Below are positions 1 through 5,647 of a stretch of DNA of 10,146 nt, piece by piece. The number at the start of each line of letters is the position of its first letter. Within the stretch, counting starts at the first letter, position 1. The stretch comes from Actinomycetes bacterium (lineage in GTDB: Bacteria; Actinomycetota; Acidimicrobiia; Acidimicrobiales; Palsa-688): contig JAKAXG010000093.1 of assembly GCA_021827225.1 (NCBI GenBank), forward strand, positions 1 to 10,146, given 5' to 3'. Position numbers and translations under genes: made by a program. The notes below the pieces were generated by a model, which ran no database searches, was not told where the DNA came from, and saw only the letters and a program-made list of their open reading frames with translations.

Positions 1-1
1 G

Positions 2-481
2 GCCGACGACGAGTTCGAGGCCTTCCTCCTCGAGTTCCTCTCCGAGTACGCCGTGACCATCCCGGAGCTGCGCACCTTCCGGGCGGTGGAGCCGCCGCTG
101 GTGATCATCACCTCCAACCGCACCCGTGACGTCCACGACGCCCTCAAGCGGCGCTGCCTCTACCACTGGGTGGAGCACCCGGACTTCGAGCGCGAGGTGG
201 CCATCATCGGCCTGCGGGCCCCGCACGCCGCCCCGCAGCTGGCCCGGCAGGTGGCCGCCGCGGTGGAGCAGCTGCGGGGGATGCACCTGTACAAGCCACC
301 GGGGGTGGCCGAGTCGATCGACTGGACGGCGGCGCTGGCCGCTCTCGGCCGGCGGGAGATCGACGAGAGGACAGTGGACCTCACCCTGGGCACCGTGCTG
401 AAGTACCAGGAGGACCAGAACCGGGTGCGGGCAGCCGGTGTCGGCGAGATGGTCCGCGCCGCCCTGCTGAAGGGCGGATGA
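2..481 (+). CDS. MoxR/CoxD-type AAA+ ATPase, C-terminal part (5' end outside window)
   Basis: This is the last 159 residues of an AAA+ ATPase of the MoxR family. In cox clusters its member CoxD is a chaperone-like ATPase needed to mature the Mo/Cu active site of CO dehydrogenase, working with a VWA partner. The frame is open from base 2, so the gene is cut by the window edge and the Walker A and B motifs are missing. What remains is typical: a stretch ending in VTIPEL, then the sensor-1 strand with VIITSNRTRD, then the HDALKRRCLYHW block where MoxR proteins carry the arginine finger and start their lid domain. The C-terminal helical lid follows, with the conserved-looking LKYQEDQ near the end. 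It stops in an ATGA overlap with the VWA gene (478-481), so the two are translationally coupled. Assignment to the MoxR family is firm. The CoxD label rests on the downstream coxE/F/G-like genes. Confidence 0.9.
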   Translation, partial: ADDEFEAFLLEFLSEYAVTIPELRTFRAVEPPLVIITSNRTRDVHDALKRRCLYHWVEHPDFEREVAIIGLRAPHAAPQLARQVAAAVEQLRGMHLYKPPGVAESIDWTAALAALGRREIDERTVDLTLGTVLKYQEDQNRVRAAGVGEMVRAALLKGG

Positions 482-1668
482 CCGGTCCCGATCCCGAGCC
501 GGGGGCGGCGGTCAACGGGCCGGAGCGCATCGTCGCCGGATTCGCCCGGGCCCTCCGGGCCGGCGGCATGAAGGTCGCCACCGGCTCCGCCATCGTCTAC
601 TCCCAGGCCCTCGGCCTGGTCGGCCTGCAGGACCCCGAGCAGGTGTACTGGGCCGGGCGGGCGACCCTCGTGCGCCGGCCGGAGGACGTCGACATCTACG
701 ACCGGGTGTTCACCTCGTTCTGGGCCGACATCGCCGCCATGTCCCTGTCGCCGTCGTGGTCGCAGTCGGTGACACTGGCCGTCGACGACGACTCCGAGGA
801 CGGCGAGGGCGACGGAGACGGCCCGGCGGCGGGCGGGGAGGTGCAGGCCCTGCGCTACTCCGCCGCCGAGATCCTGACCGAGCGGGACATGAGCAGCCTG
901 ACACCGGAGGAGTGGGCGGAGGCGGCCCGGCTGATCTCCGCCCTTCGCGTCACCACCGAGCTGCGCCCGTCGAGGCGGACCCGGCCCACCCGGCGGCGCT
1001 CCGGCGACCATCCCGACCTGCGCGGCACCGTCCGGCGGAACATCCGTCACGGGGGGCTGCCCGTGCGCCGGGCCTGGCGGAGCAGCGTGGAGCGGCCCCG
1101 GCGCATGGTGTTCCTGCTGGACGTGTCGGGCAGCATGGAGCCCTACTCCCGGGGCCTGGCCCGCTTCGCCCACGCCGCCGTGGCGTCCCGCAAGGCCGGC
1201 CGGGTCGAGGTGTTCACCATCGGCACCCGGCTGACCCGCATCACCAGGGAGATGGGCCGGCGGGACCCCGAGGCGGCCCTGCGGGCCGTGGCCCGGGCGG
1301 TGAGCGACTGGTCCGGCGGGACCCGGCTGGGGGAGAGCATCCAGCAGTTCAACGACGTCTGGGGGGTGCGGGGCATGGCCCGCGGCGCCATCGTGGTCAT
1401 CTGCTCCGACGGCTGGGACCGCGGCGACCCGGCGATGATGGCCGCCGAGATGGGCCGCCTGTCCCGGGTGGCCAGGCGGATCATCTGGGTCAACCCCCTG
1501 AAGGCCTCTCCCGGGTACGCCCCTTTGGCCCGCGGAATGGCTGCCGCCCTGCCCTATGTTGACGTGTTCGTGGAGGGTCATTCGGTGTCTTCACTGGAGC
1601 AACTGGCGCAGCGGGTGGCCGGCGGGCGGCCCGCCGGCGGCCGCAGGACCATGGAGGTTGAGCTTTGA
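478..1668 (+). CDS. coxE: CoxE-like VWA (von Willebrand factor A) domain protein
   Basis: The protein has 396 residues, a normal length for the CoxE/VWA-CoxE family, which partners MoxR-type ATPases such as CoxD. The N-terminal half (about 14-100) is helical and starts with a segment typical of CoxE (RIVAGFARALRAGGMKV). An acidic, Gly-rich linker follows at about 103-120, then an Arg-rich stretch at about 162-205 including DLRGTVRRNIRHGG, usual before the CoxE VWA domain. The VWA domain covers about 209-375. It has an intact metal-binding MIDAS site: DVSGS at 215-219, Thr282 in SGGTRLGESI, and Asp311 in ICSDGWDRGD. The ATG start lies in an ATGA overlap with the ATPase gene, with a short GAAGGG (469-474) ahead of it. 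The stop lies in a TTGA overlap with the next gene. No signal peptide or membrane segment is seen, so it is probably cytoplasmic. The family call is firm; the client enzyme is inferred from context. Confidence 0.92.
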   Translation: MTGPDPEPGAAVNGPERIVAGFARALRAGGMKVATGSAIVYSQALGLVGLQDPEQVYWAGRATLVRRPEDVDIYDRVFTSFWADIAAMSLSPSWSQSVTLAVDDDSEDGEGDGDGPAAGGEVQALRYSAAEILTERDMSSLTPEEWAEAARLISALRVTTELRPSRRTRPTRRRSGDHPDLRGTVRRNIRHGGLPVRRAWRSSVERPRRMVFLLDVSGSMEPYSRGLARFAHAAVASRKAGRVEVFTIGTRLTRITREMGRRDPEAALRAVARAVSDWSGGTRLGESIQQFNDVWGVRGMARGAIVVICSDGWDRGDPAMMAAEMGRLSRVARRIIWVNPLKASPGYAPLARGMAAALPYVDVFVEGHSVSSLEQLAQRVAGGRPAGGRRTMEVEL

Positions 1669-1982
1669 AAGAGGTACTGGCCGACATCGAGCGCTGGCGG
1701 GGTGAGGGCAAGCGGGTGGCCGTGGCCCGCGTGGTCGCCCTGGAGGGATCCGGCCCCCGCCTGCCGGGAGCCACCATGGTGGTGTCGGAGGCGGGGGAGG
1801 TGGCCGGCTCCGTTTCCGGGGGATGCGTCGAGGGGGCAGTCGTCACAGAGGCGCTGGACGTGCTGTCCGGGTCGGGACGGCCGAAGCTGTGCACCTTCGG
1901 CTACTCCGACGACGAGGCGTTCGCGGTCGGGCTCACCTGCGGGGGGACCATCCGTGTCTTCGTGGAGCCGCTGGACTGGTGA
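1665..1982 (+). CDS. XdhC/CoxI-family N-terminal domain protein (small, stand-alone)
   Basis: This 105-residue protein corresponds to the N-terminal XdhC/CoxI domain. XdhC-family proteins bind molybdenum cofactor and deliver it, sulfurated, to xanthine dehydrogenase or CO dehydrogenase-type hydroxylases. The two signature blocks are present: GSVSGGCVEGAV at 48-59, with the conserved Cys54, and LTCGGTIRVFVEP at 90-102, with Cys92. The ATVVxxEGSxPRxPGA-type segment appears as ARVVALEGSGPRLPGA (21-36). The protein ends just after the second block, where a full-length XdhC would continue. The TTG start sits in a TTGA overlap with coxE and has a good GGAGG (1653-1657) 7 nt upstream. The stop overlaps the next gene as GTGA. 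Together with that gene it rebuilds a canonical XdhC, so the two products probably act as one unit. Confidence 0.88.
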   Translation: MKEVLADIERWRGEGKRVAVARVVALEGSGPRLPGATMVVSEAGEVAGSVSGGCVEGAVVTEALDVLSGSGRPKLCTFGYSDDEAFAVGLTCGGTIRVFVEPLDW

Positions 1983-2827
1983 GCGGACTGTTCGAGACAC
2001 TGGCCGAGGCCATCCGATCCGAGCAGCCGGCCGTGCTGGCCGAGGTGGTCGAGGGGCCGGAGGAGGCGCTCGGCGCCAAGCTGCTGGTCCGCCCGGGACC
2101 CCCGCTCACCGTCCTCGGCACCCTCGGTGACCAGGACCTGGACCGGGTGGTCACCCGCGACGCCCTCGGTGAGCTGGCCGCCGGGCTGACGGCCACCCGC
2201 CACTACGGCCTCCACGGGGAGGCCCGGGCCCGGGACCTGTCGGTGTTCATCGAGTCGTTCGCCCCGCCGCCGCGCATGATCATCTTCGGCGCCGTCGACT
2301 TCACCGCGGCGCTGGCCAAGGTGGCCAAGATCCTCGGCTACCGGGTGACGGTCTGCGACGCCCGTCCGGTGTTCGCCACCCGGGCCCGCTTCCCGATGGC
2401 CGACGACGTGGTGGTGGCCTGGCCGGACAAGCACCTGGCCGAGGTCGGCCCCGCCCTGGGGCTTCGCGACGCGGTGTGCGTGCTCACCCACGACCCCAAG
2501 TTCGACGTGCCGGCCATCGTCTCCGCCCTGGCCACCGGCGTGGGATATCTGGGGGCCATGGGCTCCCGCCGCACCACCGAGGAGCGCAACGGCCGGCTGC
2601 GCGAGGCGGGGGTCGACGACGCCGGCCTGGCCCGGGTGATGGGTCCTATAGGCCTGGACATCGGGGCCCGCACCCCCGAGGAGACGGCGGTGGCCATCTG
2701 CGCCGAGATCATCGCCATGCGCACCGGGCGCGAGGCCCCCTCCCTGCGGGACCGTCCGGGACCCATCCACCGCGACATGGCCTGGGCCGCCGCCTCGGGC
2801 GGCGCCGACGACGGGGAGAGCAGCTGA
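1979..2827 (+). CDS. XdhC/CoxF-family protein with C-terminal Rossmann domain
   Basis: The product has 282 residues from the GTG at 1979. It continues where the previous small protein stops. Residues 1-95 look like the second part of the XdhC N-terminal region (GAKLLV at 32-37, then VLGTLGDQDLD and VFIESFAPPPRM). Residues about 100-260 form the XdhC C-terminal Rossmann domain: IIFGAVDFTAAL (101-112), a second strand with VCDARPVFATRARFP, a VLTHDPKFDVPA block, and YLGAMGSRRTTEER, all family hallmarks. The usual glycine-rich GAGHV turn is replaced by GAVDF. Predicted role is Mo-cofactor handling for the cox-type hydroxylase. The GTG was chosen because it forms a GTGA overlap with the upstream stop, has GGAG at 1964-1967, and begins exactly where homology begins; the frame stays open further upstream, but that part is only the shadow of the neighbour. 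CoxF is a possible name given the coxE-coxG flanks. Confidence 0.9.
   Translation: MSGLFETLAEAIRSEQPAVLAEVVEGPEEALGAKLLVRPGPPLTVLGTLGDQDLDRVVTRDALGELAAGLTATRHYGLHGEARARDLSVFIESFAPPPRMIIFGAVDFTAALAKVAKILGYRVTVCDARPVFATRARFPMADDVVVAWPDKHLAEVGPALGLRDAVCVLTHDPKFDVPAIVSALATGVGYLGAMGSRRTTEERNGRLREAGVDDAGLARVMGPIGLDIGARTPEETAVAICAEIIAMRTGREAPSLRDRPGPIHRDMAWAAASGGADDGESS
2813..2818 (+). promoter_or_regulatory. Shine-Dalgarno site supporting the CTG start at 2824
   Basis: GGGGAG lies 5 nt before the CTG at 2824, inside the end of the CoxF-like gene. It is the best ribosome binding site in the area, and no ATG, GTG or TTG in the MobA-like frame lies near it. It therefore supports initiation at CTG, coupled to termination at the overlapping TGA. 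Confidence 0.5.
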
Positions 2828-3405
2828 CCCCACCGGGCGCCGGCACCGCGGCGGTCGTCCTGGCGGCGGGAGGCGGCAGCCGCTTCCCGGCCGGCCCCGA
2901 CGCCGCCCACAAGCTGCTGGCCCCCTTCCGCGGGCGTCCGGTGGTGTGGTGGTCGGTCACCGCCGCCCTGGAGGCGGGGCTGGAGCGCACCTGGGTGGTG
3001 ACCGGCGCGGTGGACCTGAGCTCTGTGATCCCGGCCGGAGCGGTCCTGATCGAGAACGAGGAGTGGGCCGCAGGCCAGGCCACGTCGCTGCAGCGGGCCG
3101 TCGCCGAAGCCCGCCGGGCCGGCCTGTCGGCGCTGGTGGTGGGCCTCGGTGACCAGCCGCTGATCCCGTCGTCCGCGTGGCGGGCGGTGGCCGCCAGCCG
3201 GGCCGACATCGCCGTGGCGACCTACGATGGCCGGCGTCGCAACCCGGTCAGGTTGGCGGCGCCCGTTTGGGAACTGCTGTCCCCCGCCGGGGACGAGGGG
3301 GCGCGCAGCCTCATGCGAACCCGGCCCGACCTGGTCCAGGAAGTACCTTGCCGGGGAGAGCCGGTAGACATCGACACGAGAGAGGACTTGCAGAGATGGA
3401 GCTGA
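2824..3405 (+). CDS. MobA/MocA-like molybdenum cofactor nucleotidyltransferase (probable CTG start)
   Basis: This is a 193-residue NTP transferase of the MobA-like fold (MocA/MobA type), which adds CMP or GMP to molybdopterin to make the dinucleotide cofactor. CO dehydrogenase-type enzymes use the cytosine form, so a MocA-like role is the likelier one. Motifs numbered from the CTG start are LAAGGGSRF (13-21, nucleotide-binding loop), Lys30 in HKLL, GQATSL (84-89), metal-binding GDQPL (109-113), RRNPVRL (138-144), GDEGARSL (156-163) and VDIDTREDL (181-189). The frame has no ATG, GTG or TTG between 2476 and 2941. The first lies 116 codons inside coxF and the second would delete the essential loop. 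The CTG at 2824 overlaps the upstream stop as CTGA and has GGGGAG (2813-2818) 5 nt before it, so I place the start there. Family certain, start fairly sure. Confidence 0.87.
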   Translation: MTPPGAGTAAVVLAAGGGSRFPAGPDAAHKLLAPFRGRPVVWWSVTAALEAGLERTWVVTGAVDLSSVIPAGAVLIENEEWAAGQATSLQRAVAEARRAGLSALVVGLGDQPLIPSSAWRAVAASRADIAVATYDGRRRNPVRLAAPVWELLSPAGDEGARSLMRTRPDLVQEVPCRGEPVDIDTREDLQRWS

Positions 3406-4214
3406 ACAACGAGTTTCACGTCGGGGTTTCGGTTCCCGAGGCCTGGAAGGTCCTGACCGACGTGGAGCGGATCGCGCCCATGCTCCCCGGGGCCCAGCTG
3501 CAGGAGGTGGAGGGCGACGAGTACCGGGGCGTGGTGAAGGTCAAGGTCGGCCCGATCACCGCCCAGTACAAGGGGGCGGCGACCTTCGTCGAGCAGGACG
3601 AGCAGGCCGGGCGGGTGGTGCTGAAGGCCAGCGGCCGCGACACCCGCGGCCAGGGCAACGCCAGCGCCCTCATCACCGCCACCATGGTTCCCGACGGCGA
3701 CGGGACCAAGGTCACCGTGGTCACCGATCTCACTGTGACCGGCAAGGTCGCCCAGTTCGGCCGGGGCGTCCTGGCCGAGGTGAGCGCCAAGCTGCTCGGC
3801 CAGTTCGTCGACACGCTGCACGCCGACCTGGCGGCGGCCGGCACGGCGACGCCCGCCCCCGCCGCCACCGAAGCGCCGGCCGGGACGGTGACGCCGGCCC
3901 CGGCCGCAGCCGCCGAACCGGCGGTCTCCAGCCCCTCCCCGGCCGGGTCCGAGCCGTCGGGCACCCTTCTGGCCACCGAGTCATCGGCGGCCACGACGCC
4001 GTCGGGCGGGTCGAGCAACGGGGTGGCCCCGACCGCCGCCGAGGCGCCGAGCGGCCCGCGCCGCATCGAGTCCAAGGAAGCCGAGCCGCTGGACCTGCTG
4101 GCGGTGGCCGGGGGGTCCACGCTCAAGCGGCTGGCCCCGGTGGCCGTGGTGGTGGCCCTCATCATCGTGCTCCTCCTGCGCCGGCGGGCCGCCCGTCCGG
4201 GTAGCGGGTCCTGA
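3396..4214 (+). CDS. coxG: CoxG-like SRPBCC protein with C-terminal membrane anchor
   Basis: The protein has 272 residues. Residues 1-147 are a SRPBCC/CoxG (carbon monoxide dehydrogenase subunit G) domain: FHVGVSVPEAWKVLTDVERI, IAPMLPGAQL, then KVKVGPITAQYKG, and a long C-terminal helix around FGRGVLAEVSAKLLGQFVDTL. A low-complexity Ala/Pro/Ser/Thr linker follows (about 148-222), in which TPAPAA occurs twice. A single hydrophobic helix at about 247-261 (VAVVVALIIVLLL) then ends in a basic RRRAARPGSGS tail, so the tail stays in the cytoplasm if the globular domain does. In the carboxydotroph Oligotropha (Afipia) carboxidovorans, CoxG helps recruit CO dehydrogenase to the membrane, and this layout fits such a tether. 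The ATG at 3396 has a good GAGAGAGGA (3378-3386) 9 nt upstream and overlaps the nucleotidyltransferase gene by 10 nt. Typical CoxG length is shorter; the linker accounts for the excess. Confidence 0.9.
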   Translation: MELNNEFHVGVSVPEAWKVLTDVERIAPMLPGAQLQEVEGDEYRGVVKVKVGPITAQYKGAATFVEQDEQAGRVVLKASGRDTRGQGNASALITATMVPDGDGTKVTVVTDLTVTGKVAQFGRGVLAEVSAKLLGQFVDTLHADLAAAGTATPAPAATEAPAGTVTPAPAAAAEPAVSSPSPAGSEPSGTLLATESSAATTPSGGSSNGVAPTAAEAPSGPRRIESKEAEPLDLLAVAGGSTLKRLAPVAVVVALIIVLLLRRRAARPGSGS

Positions 4215-4246
4215 GCGCCCCCGCCGGGGAGGCCGACCGGCGGCGG

Positions 4247-5590
4247 GTGGAGGAGCTCCTGGGCCGACCGCCGCAGGGCCGGTTCGACGTGGTGGTGCGC
4301 GGCCCCGCCGGGGACCCGGTCGTCATCCGCAACTCGCCGCTGCTGTTCGACGGCACGCCCATGCCCACCCGCTATTGGCTGGTCGGCCCCGCCGAGAAGC
4401 GGGCGGTGGACCGGCTGGAGGCCTCCGGCGGGGTCAGGCGGGCCGAGTCCGAGGTGCCGGCGGAGGCGGTCGCCGAGGCGCACGCCGCCTACGCCGCCGA
4501 GCGCGACCGCGCCCTGCCCCCCGACTGGAGCGGACCCCGCCCCACCGGCGGGGTGGCGGGGACCAGAAAGGGGGTCAAGTGCCTCCACGCCCACTACGCC
4601 TGGTTCCTGGCCGGGGGCCCGGACCCGGTGGGACGCTGGGTGTCCGACCAGCTGGGAGGAGGCCCTCGGCCGGCGGCGGCCATCGACTGCGGCACCAACT
4701 CCACCCGCCTGCTGGTGGCCGAGCCGGGCGGCCCGACGCTGGAGCGGATCAACACCATCACCCGGCTGGGGCAGGGGGTGGACACGTCGGGGCGGTTGGC
4801 CACCGAGGCGATCGAGCGGACCCTCGCCGCTCTGCGCCGCTACCGGAGCGTCATGGACCGCTTCGGGGTCGGCGAGGTGCGTATGACGGCCACGTCGGCG
4901 GCCCGCGACGCGCTCAACCGGGACCAGTTCTTCGATGCCGCCGAGGCCGTCGTGGGCGTGCGCCCGGAGCTGCTGGGCGGTGACGAGGAGGGCCGGCTGT
5001 CCTTCGCCGGGGCCACCGCCGAGCTCGACCCCGGCACCGGCCCCTGGCTGGTCGTCGACATCGGCGGGGGGTCCACCGAGCTGGTCGTCGGGCCGGCCGG
5101 GGACGGCGGGCCCCAGGCGGTGCGTTCCCTCGACGTCGGCTGCGTGAGGCTGACCGAGCGCTGCCTGCCCGGCGACCCGCCGACCCCCGAGGCGGTGGCC
5201 GAGGCCCGGGCGTTCACCGCGGCGCTGCTCGAGCGGGCCGTCCGGGAGGAGCCGAGATTCCTCGAGGCCCGGACCATGGTGGGCCTGGCCGGTACGGTCG
5301 CGTCCCTGGCGGCGGTCGACCAGGGGATCGACGACTACGACCGGGACCGGGTCCACCACTACCACCTGAGCGCGGCCCGGGTGGAGGAGATGCTCAACCG
5401 CCTGGCCGCCTCGCCGGCCGCCGAGCGGCGGGCCGTGCCCGGGATAGAACCGGCCCGGGCCGACGTGATCGTGGGCGGCGCCATCGTCCTGTCGGAGGTG
5501 ATGCGCCGGTTCGGCTACGACGAGTGCCTCACCTCCGAAGCGGACATCCTCGACGGGCTGATCCTCAGCACCCGCCCGCGGATCGGTTAG
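4247..5590 (+). CDS. Fusion protein: DUF501 domain + exopolyphosphatase (Ppx/GppA) domain
   Basis: The product has 447 residues from the GTG at 4247. Residues about 5-135 match DUF501: LGRPPQGRF, then FDGTPMPTRYWLV (35-47), RLEASGGVRR, and VKCLHAHYAWFLAGGPDP (110-127). Residues about 143-447 are a complete Ppx/GppA phosphatase of the sugar kinase/Hsp70/actin fold: IDCGTNSTRLL (146-156), TSAARDALN, the catalytic-type GDEEGR (245-250), DIGGGSTEL (271-279), DVGCVRLTE (296-304), LAGTVASL, and RADVIVGGAI near the end. Such enzymes hydrolyse polyphosphate or pppGpp. In Mycobacterium the same two domains are neighbouring genes (Rv1025 and Rv1026, after eno and ftsB). Here there is no stop or usable start at the junction. 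The start is uncertain: a CTG at 4211 would add 12 residues (SAPAGEADRRR) and overlap the coxG stop as CTGA. The 4247 GTG is the only standard start. Confidence 0.88.
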   Translation: MEELLGRPPQGRFDVVVRGPAGDPVVIRNSPLLFDGTPMPTRYWLVGPAEKRAVDRLEASGGVRRAESEVPAEAVAEAHAAYAAERDRALPPDWSGPRPTGGVAGTRKGVKCLHAHYAWFLAGGPDPVGRWVSDQLGGGPRPAAAIDCGTNSTRLLVAEPGGPTLERINTITRLGQGVDTSGRLATEAIERTLAALRRYRSVMDRFGVGEVRMTATSAARDALNRDQFFDAAEAVVGVRPELLGGDEEGRLSFAGATAELDPGTGPWLVVDIGGGSTELVVGPAGDGGPQAVRSLDVGCVRLTERCLPGDPPTPEAVAEARAFTAALLERAVREEPRFLEARTMVGLAGTVASLAAVDQGIDDYDRDRVHHYHLSAARVEEMLNRLAASPAAERRAVPGIEPARADVIVGGAIVLSEVMRRFGYDECLTSEADILDGLILSTRPRIG

Positions 5591-5610
5591 CCGGGGGCAT
5601 CGGGCCTCGG

Positions 5611-5640
5611 TGGGCACGGTCTGAGCAAACTGCCTACCAT
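5611..5640 (+). promoter_or_regulatory. Candidate promoter of a leaderless aminotransferase transcript
   Basis: A TACCAT hexamer (5635-5640, fits TANNNT) ends 7 nt before the ATG at 5648. That would place the transcription start at or next to the start codon. TGGGCA (5611-5616) is a weak -35 (4 of 6 to TTGACA) at an 18-nt spacing. No Shine-Dalgarno sequence is present between 5591 and 5647, which is what a leaderless gene would show. Leaderless mRNAs are common in actinobacteria. The 57-bp gap is otherwise empty. Confidence 0.4.
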
Positions 5641-5647
5641 CTGAGCC

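Noticed and set aside
160..1581. Long minus-strand frame opposite the ATPase and coxE genes
   Set aside because: Composition-driven shadow: no domains, and it lies wholly opposite strongly supported plus-strand proteins.
1..4214. Firm naming of the cluster as true (form I) CO dehydrogenase
   Set aside because: The large subunit with its active-site motif is outside the window. The accessory genes also serve other molybdenum hydroxylases.
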